DNA from: Romanomermis culicivorax
Lineage: Eukaryota > Nematoda > Enoplea > Mermithida > Mermithidae
NCBI GenBank assembly: GCA_963922205.1
Contig: CAWUHX010000028.1
Coordinates: forward strand, 248,001 to 312,000
Direction: 5' to 3'
DNA length: 64,000 bases
The notes below the pieces were generated by a model, which was not told the origin of the DNA, searched no databases, and saw nothing but the letters and a program-made list of their open reading frames with translations. The position numbers and the translations under genes were made by a program. Below are positions 31,907 through 42,906 of the stretch, piece after piece; positions within the stretch are counted from its first letter, which is position 1, and each line of letters opens with the position of its first letter.

Positions 31907-32995
31907 ATCCCACCCACCCTCCCGCTATCTCTTACTCTCTTCTCTTTTCTTAACTTCCTTAACTTATCCCTTGTTTTAGACCACTTCGATTTGACTAATT
32001 ACACAAACTTGCTAGTACTTCTCGGCAATCCCAACCTATCATCACATTGCTTACAGTCGATTCGCACCCCCATTTCAGCTTCACACTCACAATCGACCCT
32101 TACTGTGTATGCGTCTCAATTTCAAAAATGATCAAATTGGGCGATCACCAACAATGTTACAGTCTTCCCCGCAGATCCACTTGAATTCGCAGCATATTTG
32201 ACAGATAAGACACAATTCCATAGCTCATTCAGTTAAGCACAAGCACATGCCGCCTTGTGTTGGTTCCACAAAATTGTGAACTTGCATGCTTTTAGTGACA
32301 GCTTCATTGTCAAATCGGTTATCGAAGCCGCGCATCATCACTGCTCTGCCAAACATAACAGGAAGGAACCATTCACTCCAGACATATTCCACAGAATTTC
32401 AGTCTTTTGTATGGACAATCCTAGTCTGACGAATCTACGCCTTTTAGCTATGGTCACTCTAGGTTATGCTGGTTTTTTTCGAACAAGAGAAATTTTAAAT
32501 TTGCGAGCCAGCCATGTATTATTTGGATCATCCTCATTTACAGTAAAAATTCGTCAAAGCAAGACAGATGTTTACCAAACAGGATCTACTTTAACAATTC
32601 CTAAAGTACCTCATCTCTCTTGCCCTTTTATGGCACTCCTCAATTACGTCCACACGGCAAAGATAATGCCTAATTTTGAACAACAACTACTATTTCGAGC
32701 CATTTCAAAAAGTCACAATCATGAGCAGTTGAAATCATCACAGCCACTTTCATAGAGCAGATTCAGGGAACAGCTCCTGGATACTTTGGAAACGCTGCAT
32801 ATTGATGCAAGCAAGTTTGGCACTCACAGTTTGCAATCATCAGGAGGTGCTACAGCAGCAGCTTCAGGTGTTTCAGATCACGTAATTCAGATACAAGGGT
32901 GGTGGAAGACCGAATTTTGTAAAAACATGTACATTAAAAAAGGCATTCAAACGGACAGCTTGTCTAAAATATTTTGATCAATTTCTCTTCTCTGA
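31907..32995 (+). pseudogene. Tyrosine recombinase of the DIRS element
   Basis: The N-terminal core-binding domain is readable at about 32,090-32,350 (STLTVYASQFQK, then NNVTVFPADPLEFAAYLTDK). The catalytic domain is at 32,380-32,975: first arginine in GFFRTREILNLRASH, KTDVYQTGSTLTIPK, then GTHSLQSSGGATAAASGV near 32,820-32,875, IQIQGWWKTEF, and the tyrosine in MYIKKGI. The second conserved arginine of HxLR is Q (HSLQ). Stops lie at 32,128-32,130 and 32,753-32,755. It would join the circular cDNA to the genome. Confidence 0.85.
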
Positions 32996-33297
32996 TGTAC
33001 ATAAATATTCCCCTTTTCTCTTTTAAATTTGAGCCGGCTAAATTTATGTTTCTTCTAGCAGTACGATCGAGAATAAAGTTTTGGGATTTAAACCATCTCT
33101 TTTTTCCCATTAAAATTGTTTTTCAAGATTTCACAGAAGATTCCACAGGAAGCGGCCTTAAATTTCTTACCAAAGAATTTTGTTTTGTTTCTTATTGCAT
33201 TTCTTTGTTTCACATGGTTGGTTCGCGTGGTTTTGTAGATTGTTTCATGTACATTACGATTGTAAAATGCAATATAGTGTAGCCTAAAGCCACCCAT

Positions 33298-33375
33298 CAT
33301 CCTAATAAATTCACGTTTGACTTAGAATTAACAAAATAAGTGTTTTATGTTCGGTTGCGTAGCATTAGAACATAA
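33298..33375 (+). repeat. Split direct repeat B2
   Basis: 78 bp matching B1 (CACGTTTGACTTAGAATTAA, then AGCATTAGAACATAA); it marks the right end of the element. Confidence 0.9.
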
Positions 33376-33895
33376 ACCTATGTACACGGACGATACACGG
33401 GTGTCAATTTTATACACTGTTGGCAGGTTTTGAAGTTTGTAAACTGAATGTCACAGTTTACTGTATACATACGCACATGTCCATCAGCAACACAGTCCGT
33501 ATAACCGCTTGTCTATACAGACGGCCTGCCCCTTGCCAGTCTGTATATCCGCCGGGCTATACTGACTGCAGTCTGTATAGCCACAGCCCAGCGACAGCAC
33601 AGCACGGCAGACAAGTGTTTTCAGCACGGTTTTTTTTCCACGAACTTTTTTCCACAAGGTCAAATTTTTTTCCACATGTGGAAAAAATTTGTTTTCGTCT
33701 TAAAATCCTCGTTTTTTCGCTTTTCGCTTTCGTGTTTTTGAGCTTTTTAAAGCATTCTGATAATCATTCTGATCATATATCTTAAAAATTAGATTTAAAT
33801 TTTGTGTTCATAGATCGTAATTAATTCGAAAAATTTTAAAACCATTAATTTGTTCGTAACCTTTCATAACTTTGGCCAAAAAGCTATGAGCCAGA
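33376..33895. other. Non-coding with TCTGTATA words
   Basis: No gene recognised. TCTGTATA/TATACAGA/GTCCGTATA recur in both orientations at 33,496-33,582, and a TTTTTTTCCAC word repeats at 33,630-33,690. Confidence 0.4.
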
Positions 33896-34195
33896 AGCAG
33901 GGTTTTTTTGCACAGGCCAGGTTGCAATGTGCTCGGAGAAAAATTTTAGTTGCTCACTCTGAAATAGATAGATTTGCTTAAATTTATCGGAAAAACCATT
34001 GAAAACTAGTTTCCTTGTATTTCATTCGGTCCGCGTCAGTTTCAGACATTTAAAACCCGATTTTCTGAGTTTTGGAGAGAAAATTAAAAGATTAGTATGA
34101 CTAGACTAGAGTAATGTGTTCGGCGCGTAGCGTAGTGCCGAAAATTTTTTCTGGATTTCAATATTCTAGAACGCTGGAAAAATGAATCTTTTCAC
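33896..34195 (+). repeat. Left arm of long inverted repeat
   Basis: Blocks such as AGGTTGCAATG, TTTCATTCGGTCCGCGTCAG, AAAACCCGATTTTCTGAG, TTAGTATGACTAGACTAGAG and TTTCAATATTCTAGAACGCT match the reverse complement of 37,075-37,290 in the same relative order. Confidence 0.75.
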
Positions 34196-34439
34196 CAGTG
34201 TTTTTTTTGTGTCAAAACATGGTTTTTGGCACAAAAAAATTTGGAATGGCACAAAAAATTTTGGGTGTTTGTGCCAATTCGCACAAATTTTTTGACTAGT
34301 CGAATGCCGAATTTCTTTGATTTTTAGTCATTTTAGGGGCTGAAAACGCAAAATTTTCTCGGCGCTTTGCGCCGAGTCAATAGTATAATATTGGTGGTAC
34401 TTTTATTTGTTCAGAACCTGAGAGAATTGTATTCGAATC

Positions 34440-34870
34440 ATAATTGGGGGGAAGTGCTATGGGAACCCTCCCCCCAAAAATCGTCGACCATATGGCTAGC
34501 CATTGGGCAACCCCCCCACCCCCAGGATTTTCCAATCCTATGGCTAGCCATATGGTAGCCCTAGGGACCCCCATAGTTTTAGTCGGAAAAATACTGAAAA
34601 TGTCATTTTTTCATGAAAAATGTCAATTTTTGATCAAAAAATGGTCAAAAACGTCAATTTTCTCGGCGCTTCGCGCCATAAGTATACATATTTTATCATT
34701 TTTTAGACAAAAATTACTACTTGTTGAGCCGGTTTTCGGACATTTTTCATGGAAAAATCGAATTTTTTTTACTTCAGCGACCCCTTCCCCCAAAATTTTG
34801 GGAATTACTGACCCCCGGCCCGAAAATAGTGCTCCAACCCCCCCCCCCCCCAGACCTCGGAGCTCCGTTA
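34440..34870. mobile_element. C/G-run MITE inside the hAT-like element
   Basis: Runs of C and G flank text similar, in reverse complement, to 51,780-51,970 (TTTTTGATCAAAAAATGGTC, TCTCGGCGCTTCGCGCC) and related to 40,310-40,700. Contains a repeated ATGGCTAGCCAT palindrome. Confidence 0.5.
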
Positions 34871-34964
34871 CATGTATGATTCGAATAGCATATTTGTATG
34901 ATTGCAACAAACCATGAGATTGTCAAATGACTGAAAATGAATAGAAATTTTTAACTTCCGCTGT

Positions 34965-35937
34965 TCATTAAGTGTGATTATGAACCAAAATGTTTTTGTT
35001 CGCTGATGATATAAAAATCTTTAGCTGTACTGAAAACAGTGGGGACCTTCAAAAATTTCTAGAATCCATTGTCAGATGGTCTGAAATTTCTCAACTAACT
35101 CTCTCTACTTCCAAAAGTAAGGTAATGCATTTTGGATTTGATAACAAAATGAAGAAATACAAAATTGACGATAGAATAATTGAGGATACTGACAATTATG
35201 TTAAAGATCTTGGTATTTTTTAACCAAAAATTTTAAATTTGATGAACATATAGGCCATATTATATTACAGATTATATCTTATATTTCGTCGATTTGTAAG
35301 CAAAGATAAATTTTTACTGACTAATGCATACAAAACATACGTCAGACCTATTCTAGAATATGCAACTACCATCTGGTCACCCCACTCAATTAAGAACATC
35401 AGAGCCATTGAAAAAGTACAGAAATACTTCACAAAAAGGGTTCTCAACTATCCTGAGGTTTCTTATAATGATCGTTTAACTGTATTAAAGTTAGAGAAAC
35501 TGGAAAGTAGAAGGCGTTTGAATGACTTGGTTATGTTATATAAGATAATAAACCATGAAGTAGACGTAAAATTGAGTGATTTCTGCACCATTACACATTC
35601 TCAGACCCGATCCAACCACAATTGGAAGTTAAAAACAGATATTCCAAGGACTGATATTAAGAAATACTTCTTTACTAATAGAGTTATTCCTATTTGGAAT
35701 AAACTTCCTGAATCGATAATAACATCTAGAAATAGTAAAATTTTTCGCTCTAAACTGGATAAGTTCAATTTTGGTCAACTGTAAGAGCTATATGCCTTTT
35801 TGACCAAGCACAGCATATTCGTAAATGTACTGCATATTTATTCTGTATTTAATTAACTTATTCGTTTATTTTATTATATTCTCCTAATATTGCTTAGTGC
35901 CGTTGCAAATAAAATCATCATCATCATCATCATCAAA
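34965..35937 (+). mobile_element. 5'-truncated LINE with RT fragment and CAT tail
   Basis: Begins inside RT at FADDIKIFS (34,990-35,020) and continues RWSEISQLTLSTSKSKVMHF. After a frame break it reads LTNAYKTYVRPILEYATTIW and then KVQKYFTKRVLNYP. The last open part (35,518-35,784) has PIWNKLPESIITSRNSKIFR, the usual C-terminus of CR1/jockey/Rex-type LINE ORF2. It ends with AATAAAATCATCATCATCAT, a microsatellite tail. It is dead because it is truncated and frame-shifted. Confidence 0.85.
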
Positions 35938-36456
35938 ATTTTTATTTTTGGTGTTTGATTCGAACAGAAAAATTGACTTTTTAGAAATGAAGAAAAATTG
36001 ACATTGTTGACACAATTTTTCAACCAAAAATTTACGTGCCGCGACTTTCGGCTTAGTTTTTTTCAGGAGATAGCAACTATGGACACCCTTAATTTAATTA
36101 TACAATCGGTGTTAAGAAGAAATTCGTAGTTAGTCTAAAATTAAAGGATATAAAATGCATGAAAAATTCTATAGAAATATGCATCCAATTTCATTCCGAA
36201 TCGTATAAACTGCTTTCTTGATGAGTTTTTCTTATCGCACTGACTGCTTAGATAACATAGATTTGGCACGATTTTTATGCAAACTAGTGCGGCGAAAGTA
36301 TCTTTAGTCATGTTTTTATCAAACTTTTGGCATAAAACTTTTCAAATATTTTTAGTATGTTTTTAGGCTGGAGAAAACTTTTTGTGCCCTTGGCCCAAAT
36401 TTTTTTGGCCCTTTGTGCCAATTGGCACAAATTTCCGTGCACAAAAAAAAACACTG

Positions 36457-36630
36457 GGTCCGACCAGTTGGGGGGGTAAACCCGAAATTTGGGTGGGGGT
36501 CGAAAAAAGTCGAAAATTTTCCCAAAAAAGGCACTTTTTTGCCAATTTTTTTCAATTTTTCCAAGTCTGGGAGAGGGGGGGGTTTGGTACAGAGTTGGCC
36601 AAGTTCTGGGGGTCCCCCCAATTACAGGTT
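36457..36630. mobile_element. G/C-run MITE fragment
   Basis: GTCCGACCAGTTGGGGGGG through GGTCCCCCCAATTACAGGT closely matches 46,330-46,519, a separate intronic copy that has ACCTGTA/TACAGGT ends. Confidence 0.6.
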
Positions 36631-37074
36631 TGGTTTTCTATCCGGAGATACATTTTTAAGCGTTCAGAAAAGGAAAAAAGTCAAAATTTTCCGGCGCTTC
36701 GCGCCCTGTTTCTATTCATTTATAATTTTTATATATTATTCTAGTGTGCTGTTAGAAAATGTCATTCTTGCTATTGCTTATAGGTTCTAGTTATCAACAT
36801 TGTTTGATCCTTATTATTTCTTGACGAATTTGATGAAAACTATAACATTTTTCTCAGTCATTTTCCCAAAATCTTTTTGCGATCTTTATAAAAAATTTGA
36901 ATTTTATGTGATTAAAACATTTTGAGTGTAAGACAATGCTAGAAATTCTTGCCGGTTGGAGGATCCAAATTCATTCTTGGTCGCTTGCCTAGTTTTCGAA
37001 TTTTAGTTTGCCCGACTGAAAATCAAATTCACTGAAAAATTAAACCTTCTGTCTGGGAAATAAAAGCTGGAAAG
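36631..37074. other. Non-coding; second hairpin motif
   Basis: No gene. GGCGCTTCGCGCC lies at about 36,692-36,704; the rest is AT-rich. Confidence 0.4.
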
Positions 37075-37290
37075 ATTCATTTTCCAGCGTCCTAGAATAT
37101 TGAAACGCGGAAAACTCTAGCCTAGTCATACTAACCTTTTTATTTTCTTTCCAAAACTCTGAAAATTGGGTTTTAAAAACCTAAAACCGACGTGAATCGA
37201 ATGAAAAGCAATTAAAAATTTATCTCTGCAAACAAAGTTTTTCCCCAAGTTGCTCATTGCAACCTACACAAAAAAATCGGAATAGCTCAA
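37075..37290 (-). repeat. Right arm of long inverted repeat
   Basis: Complement of the left arm: GATTCATTTTCCAGCGTCCT, TCTAGCCTAGTCATACTAAC and CCAAAACTCTGAAAATTGGG. Confidence 0.75.
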
Positions 37291-38263
37291 AAAATTTTGA
37301 GTTTTGAATTTTGAAATTTCCGCATATCGGAACAGTTTATGGATAAAAATTTAACACAGATGACGAATAAAAACAGAAAAGTCAGAGCACTAAATAAGAT
37401 TCATTGAACAGACGAGTAAAATTAAATCAAACTAATTTTTAAATGAAATGCGAAGTGATCAAGTGAAAAAGTTGAGAGCTAACGATGAACATATTGATGT
37501 TAAGCTTTTATCGACACGCTTGCAGTTTTTGTCTTTACTTTTAGTTTATCGTCTCTGATTGACAGTTTTTTTAGCTTTTTTATTCTGACTGCTTTTGTGT
37601 ACAATCATCAACATTACTATTGCTCAGGTGAAATGAATTGCACGAAGAAATTATATAAATAAATTTTTTCTCAATTTCCGCCTTTGCAAACTGTTCGGAA
37701 TTAGTCCAATACAACTCGAAAAACAATCTGCTGTGTAAGTAATAAATTTTTACCATATTCAATTCAAAATGTAAATTTCTCATTATGTCATATATTTAGG
37801 TTGTATCTCATATATTCAGATTGTATCTCATACATATATTTAGAATTTGTCAATAAGGAACTTATAGATGAACAAAAGGGTCGGTGATTTCAAGTTTACC
37901 CATCGCAGAATACAAATTTCATCTATAATTTACTCTGTTCACTGCAGCAGGTTGTTATAAAAACTTCTTGCAGCTATATTCTTTCTACCGTCGCATGGGC
38001 GCCAAAGTTAAACATAAGGCTTTCAGTTACGACGGTCGCCAAGTTGTGATACAATCGAGTAGACGTACCAAACACACTGCACTGATTTTCCCCATTTAAA
38101 CTTCGAAAATAAATGTAGAAAAAAATTCGACGTCAAGATCAAAAAAGCGAACCGTTTTGCCAATTAATACTCAATAGTTTTAGCGCATCTGCTACAAATG
38201 TTTTCACTATCTATTGATGTTCAATATTTTCGCAAAAGTTATTTTGTGTTATGGATTACCTGC
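37291..38263. other. Non-coding; possible upstream region of the homeobox gene
   Basis: No gene recognised. A 34-codon frame starting ATGGGCGCCAAAGTTAAACA near 37,995 has no supporting splice site. Short repeats of TTGTATCTCATATATT lie at 37,800-37,840. A 5' UTR exon for the next gene could be here, because that gene starts just after a splice acceptor. Confidence 0.35.
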
Positions 38264-38429
38264 AGGGTTTTTCCGTACCGTACGGAATTCACGTAATTCT
38301 AGTAAAAAAATTTCCGTTTCGCACCGGTTTTCGTAATAAATCACATAAAAAATCTGTACCGTACAGAAAACTCGATAAAAGTTTTCAATACCTGCCGAAA
38401 AAAATCCGTCTTTTAGGGAAAAAACACTG
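38264..38429. mobile_element. Short hAT-type MITE
   Basis: CAGGGTTTTTCCGTACCGTA at the left and GGGAAAAAACACTG at the right form imperfect inverted ends of hAT type. No matching 8-bp duplication seen. It creates a spurious 66-codon frame. Confidence 0.5.
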
Positions 38430-39037
38430 CTTCTCTGGCGATTTTTTCTGATTTTCGCTCACTTGATGATTGTTAAGGGAACAAACGATTTGAATTGAAA
38501 GAATTTTTAAACTATCTTTATCATCATTAATGATTGACATTAAACATTTTGGAAGCTTACTTTTCAGTGTATCCCAAACAGCTGGATTTTGAAGTGTAAT
38601 CATTCGGTTTGCTTTTCATTATTTTCATTCAAATGAAAGTATGGATTTATTCCAACTTCCACTGACCATTCTTTGCCGTAGAGTGTCATTTAAAAAAAAA
38701 CGGTGAACACCAGGTGATTTTGTCAAATTGACATGACCGGATATTTGATATGAATGGGGACAGAAAATTCCATTTTTAGTGCGTTTTTAACATTTTCTAA
38801 CTTAAGATAAAAGACGATGAGCGGTAAGTAGTCTGCTCCACGAAAGATTCATGTTATTTTAAGTTGACACAAATTTTCCGATTAACTAAATCCCTAAGAT
38901 GTTTTGAGTAAATTCTATTTCTTTAATTCATTGTCGGGACACAGCACGGTATTTTGATTTCAATTGGGAAAACTTGACCTCGGTACGAGCTGTTTAATTT
39001 TCGTACTAAAAAAATTTCGTTTGTGTTTTTCCAGATA
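38430..39037. other. Non-coding upstream of the homeobox gene
   Basis: No gene recognised. It ends in a splice acceptor, TTTTTCCAG, three bases before the first coding ATG, so a 5' UTR intron probably covers this stretch. Confidence 0.5.
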
Positions 39038-39256
39038 ATGGAGCCGTCTTCAGAACATCTGCCAGATCGTGACCAAACTGCTCATCAACAGAAAATTCGA
39101 AGGCATTGGTTATTCCCTCTGCTTACTTATTTGTCATTGAAATGCGACGAAGCCATGACATTATTTGCTAAAAAAAGCTTGGATACGAACGAATTACACA
39201 ATGTGGTTTCAGGTTTGTGTGTTGGCCAGTCGGAAGAAAGAGAGTTGGATTCTTTC
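39038..39256 (+). CDS. PREP-like gene, exon 1 (first MEIS/PREP motif)
   Basis: Starts ATGGAGCCG three bases after a TTTTCCAG acceptor and ends TTC|GTAAGG; 73 codons, phase 0. Encodes the HWLFPLL motif. Confidence 0.85.
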
Positions 39257-41938
39257 GTAAGGATTATCGATATATGTTGTCTTATCAGATATACTTATGT
39301 TTGCGCATACATCTACTGGAATCACATCGCATGCCGTGCGAATAGCTAATATAAAGTTGAATTACTTTTTGACTGGTAAATTTGGAGAACGAATCTTATA
39401 ACACGTACATGTTGAACCTTAAATACTAAGTAAGATTCTTTTAGATGTGGGACGCAATTTTGCACTTGAGGCATCAATTGTACGAAATTCATAAAGTAAA
39501 TGACCTATGCAACGATTTTATGCGAAAATATTCAGGTAATCAATCAATAATATTTCCAAAAAGCTTTGAAGAAACTTCGCCCTCTGATAACTTACTCTAG
39601 CTTTCGAAGTTTTGTATCTCAGGTCAGAAAAATTCATAAAACATCTTATATTACGCAAAAAAATTATTGAGCGCCTTGCTCAATACTTATCAATAATTTC
39701 CACTGACCATTTGTTTTGGTTATTTATTTGTGTGCTATGCTCGCTTTCCTCGCAACAATTTTTAGTCATCTTATACTGTTCATCTTCCAAAAATACAAAA
39801 ACGAATTAATATTTTTTGAATGAACGCATTACAATTTTCGTTCAGTTCGCCTGAAGGTCTATTTTGCTCAAGAATCGTCTTCGATTTGTTCATTTTCGCC
39901 GGATTTTGATGAAGAAGATAACACTTCCTCGACTAACGACTATTCGGAAATAAATTCTGAGAGTGCACCTGCCGACGGATTCGCTACAGGAAGCGATAAA
40001 TGTTCTGCGCCGCCGATCGCTACGATTCAAACTAGAAATGGACCAATTTCGATCGCACTATATAACCACTATCCCACGTCGTTGTGCGCTAATGAAGACT
40101 ATAATGATCAACAGGCAGCTGCAAAGTCTGTTCATCCTAACCCATCAAGCGTTCTTTTAGGCAAATCACCTGACTCGAATAATGAGGTATCTAGATGTTA
40201 TAAACTATCAAAACATACACTTTATAAGCAACTCAAAATGAACTTTTTCATTCATCAAATTTTTTTTGCAAATCTGTAATGTCTTAAACACTAATTACCA
40301 GCATACGTGCAAGGCAGCAGCGAGGTCTGGGGGGGGGGGTCAAGCGGTTTTTTATGGTCAGATTTATTGACTGTCCAAAATTTTAAAAAGTTATTTTTAA
40401 AAATTCAGTTTTTTCGCCAAAAACGTCCGAAAAATAGTTCAAAAGTAGTAATTCTTGTCTACAAACCAACAATATGGAATTTATTTTTTAAATTGACTTT
40501 GTCCATTATTTTTTGTTTACACATGACGATTTTCTTCCAAAAATTGGTATTTTTAAGCTTTTTCTTCCAAAAGGATGAGATTCTTTGACTGGCTCGTTTC
40601 AGTCAAATGATTGCGAATTCTTGGGGCCACCATATTGCCAGTCACATGGTCGGCGATTTATAGGGTGGTTCTTAATGGAACTTTCTCCCAATTGGTGTAT
40701 GATAGCCAGTTTTTTCAAATCGGAAAATATGCTGCAACGTCCATGCATGTATAATTTTAGTTGTTGATGCATACCGCGGGAATAACCAGCCTTCATGATA
40801 CAGCATAGCAAGCACAGTATCAGATTATTATTTATCGAAATTATTTCTTTCTTAGTCGTTGATATAAAATTATGAATTGTATTTGCTTAGTACATAATTA
40901 ATTTTTATTTTTTCGTAATTTTCTTTTTTCTTCATTGTACTTTATTTATCATGTTTTCTCCTTACTCTTTATGCCATTACGTTCTTCCGTTTCTTAATTT
41001 TGTTATTGCTTGACTTGTGGAATCATTATCGAAACTGATTTTTCAAGGCGAAAAACGTTCTTCGCACTGTTGTAATTAAGTTCAACAAATACAACGTTTT
41101 CTATGCGAGAATCATCTTGCGAATCTTTCGAACATATTTGAATTTTTAATCAGCTATGAGTCTTTAGTATTAGAATGAATTGGGAAAAATTTCGTTTTTA
41201 TGAAACAAATTTTTCAAAATCATCGATTTCATCCCTAAAGTTTTTTTACTTTCGAAAGAAAATCGTAAATTTATAGCGTTGACTCGGATTTTTCTGTACA
41301 TAATCTTAGTTGTTTTAAGAACGTTTCCTCTGCCGATTTCACATTTGACGAAGATCACAACGACTGGTCTAAGTCTAAACGATCAAGTCTTCCCAAAAAA
41401 TCCGTCGATATATTGAGGAGCTGGTTGTTCCAAAATATTTCGGTAAATTTTAAGCTATACTTTACGCAACGGCGACCCATTATTTTTTGTAATCTAGCAT
41501 CCGTACCCTACCGAAGACGAAAAACGACAATTATCAACTGATGCGGGATTGAATTTAACTCAGGTCAACAATTGGTAAGTTGAATTCATTACTATAGAGA
41601 TCACAGTTCTGTGGAATTATATCAAATAATTCTGTATCTGTAATTTAGGCAGGCTATATTCATTCACGAGTTTTTCAGAATCAATTCGTGTTTTCAGGTT
41701 CATTAATGCTCGACGGCGCATCTTGCAGCCGTTATTAACCGACGGAAGCTATTCTTCGATGTTCAATTCATACTGGAAGCACGGTGAAACGTCAGAAAGT
41801 GCAAGCTCAGAAGAGTTGGATCAGAACTGCAATGATAAAAGAAACGAGACAAAAGAAAAAACGTTAAATTCGAATTTTAAAAGGTTTTGCTCCAGTGCTA
41901 AGCACGCTGCTGTTTACTCAGTCGACAACTTGCTTTAG
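39038..41938 (+). CDS. PREP/PKNOX-type TALE homeobox transcription factor
   Basis: Six coding exons: 39,038-39,256; 39,445-39,535; 39,846-40,186; 41,320-41,442 (start less certain); 41,498-41,574; 41,698-41,938. All have GT-AG ends and compatible phases, and total 1,092 nt (363 residues plus stop). The N-terminal MEIS/PREP PBX-interaction domain is split in two. Part one has HWLFPLLTYLSLKCDEAM (residues 23-40). Part two, HLRHQLYEIHKVNDLCNDFM, is in exon 2. A serine/acid-rich linker follows, then the TALE homeodomain (about residues 235-298) with RSWLFQNIS, HPYPTEDEK (the three-residue loop extension) and VNNWFINARRRILQPL. MSWLFQHI-like helix 1 and RRRILQPM-like helix 3 favour PREP over MEIS. 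In animals such proteins partner PBX on DNA and control development. The N-terminal part is strongly diverged. The start ATG is right after an acceptor. Confidence 0.88.
39445..39535 (+). CDS. PREP-like gene, exon 2 (second MEIS/PREP motif)
   Basis: Acceptor TTCTTTTAG, donor TTCAG|GTAATC; 91 nt. Encodes HQLYEIHKVNDLCNDFM, the counterpart of the LLELEKVNELCxxF helix in PREP/MEIS proteins. Confidence 0.88.
39846..40186 (+). CDS. PREP-like gene, exon 3 (linker)
   Basis: Acceptor CGTTCAG, donor ATGAG|GTATCT; 341 nt, completing the phase-1 codon of exon 2. Begins VRLKVYFAQESSS where relatives have CLKTKM, then a serine- and acid-rich linker. Confidence 0.75.
40300..40800. mobile_element. MITE-like insertion in intron 3 of the homeobox gene
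   Basis: Runs GGGGGGGGGG near 40,330, then AT-rich text, then CTTGGGGCCACCATATTGCC, related to 51,780-51,970 and 34,440-34,870. The boundaries are unclear. Confidence 0.4.
41320..41442 (+). CDS. PREP-like gene, exon 4 (homeodomain helix 1)
   Basis: Proposed acceptor TTGTTTTAAG, donor ATTTCG|GTAAAT; 41 codons in phase 0. Encodes KRSSLPKKSVDILRSWLFQN. The acceptor is the weakest splice site in the model. Confidence 0.78.
41498..41574 (+). CDS. PREP-like gene, exon 5 (TALE loop, helix 2, start of helix 3)
   Basis: Acceptor TTGTAATCTAG after a 55-bp intron; donor AATTG|GTAAGT splits the homeodomain tryptophan codon. Encodes HPYPTEDEKRQLSTDAGLNL. Confidence 0.92.
41698..41938 (+). CDS. PREP-like gene, exon 6 (recognition helix, C-terminus)
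   Basis: Acceptor GTGTTTTCAG completes the W codon, then FINARRRILQPLL. The tail, about 70 residues, is serine/acid rich and ends at TAG 41,936-41,938. Isoleucine at position 50 and asparagine at 51 of the homeodomain are as expected for TALE proteins. Confidence 0.92.
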
Positions 41939-42906
41939 CGGTTGGAACAACGCGTTCTATTTGATTGATTTTGTGCCTCCAAACATTGATCGAAAAACTT
42001 CGACTGATTCTAATGACCAGGGTTCAAAATTCAAGATTCATGATCGCAAAAACACGATTTGTTATCTGATTCCATCATTTGTTTGAGATCATCGTTGAGC
42101 ATCGGTCTCTGTTTTTTTGAAATTTTTTGTATCTTTGGGTGTGCGAAAATTCTGCATCGTATTTTTCTCAAAATGCTCCTAAAAAATGGGACTAGAAAGC
42201 CCGCACCAGTAATATTCTCGAAGCTTTTTTGTCTCAGCTATAGCGTTCACAATTTTTGTGCAAAAAATGAATAAGAACTTTGTGCAACCGATTTTGAAAG
42301 TGGTTCTCGTTTTTTGTCATTTTTAATTTACAAGAATTAAAATAGAGCGTTTTTTCATATACTCATGCCTTAAATCGCTTGTGAAGTGTCTCGTACACTT
42401 ATAGAAAATGTAATCAGCATAAGGCAAGCATATTAAAAACAGTGCTTGTTGGAAAATCTAAGCGTTTGCGGAGACAGTAAATTATTCTGGGGGTGTGTCA
42501 TAGCGTCAGTTGGTCTAATATCTGCCTCAATTTCATTATCATTTGTCAATTTGAAATAGACTTGTCCTACTCGCTTATGCAGAACCATTCCGGTTGTTTA
42601 TCGCGTTATGATTTTTGGCGAATAAAATTTGATCGATAATTTCCTCCAAGTTTTGATTATCTGCGGCAGTTCAGCATAAAAATTTTCCTTTTGTTTTGTC
42701 TTCTCTAACCCATTATTTTTTGCATTTTTTTGTATTTTTATGTTTTCTAATTCCATTGTGTTTTCAGAACTAAAGGAGGAGTGAGTGAAAAGTAAATCGC
42801 TGCAGTGAACAATTGTTTACATTTCTTGTTTAAACTCTCAAATATGTGTTCTAATCGATCTTCCTCCTGACAATTGTGTAATCAACAATTCCGCGCTCGT
42901 AAAACG
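41939..42906. other. 3' UTR and intergenic region between the two host genes
   Basis: AATAAA at 42,621-42,626 is a candidate poly(A) signal for the homeobox gene. No other gene seen; the next ATG-initiated gene begins at 42,907. Confidence 0.45.

Larger units (their letters stand above)
28137..33375 (+). mobile_element. DIRS-like tyrosine-recombinase retroelement, inactive
   Basis: A 5.2-kb element recognised from its protein remnants: Gag-like, DIRS-type RT and RNase H, and a tyrosine recombinase instead of an integrase. It is bounded by split direct repeats: A1 28,137-28,332, B1 31,647-31,724, A2 31,725-31,906 and B2 33,298-33,375, with B1 abutting A2. RT has lost an active-site aspartate and the recombinase a conserved arginine, and frames are broken throughout. 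Placement of the recombinase between A2 and B2 is unusual. Confidence 0.85.
34196..36456. mobile_element. hAT-like non-autonomous element with GTGCCAATTGGCAC motifs, copy 1
   Basis: Starts CAGTGTTTTTTTTGTG and ends CACAAAAAAAAACACTG. Subterminal words GGCACAAAAAAATTTGGAAT and TTTGTGCCAATTGGCACAAA recur in copy 2 (43,945-44,958). The copy is split by a LINE (about 34,965-35,937) and carries a C/G-rich insertion (about 34,440-34,860). No transposase is seen. No clear 8-bp duplication, perhaps because of another insertion on the right. Confidence 0.7.
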
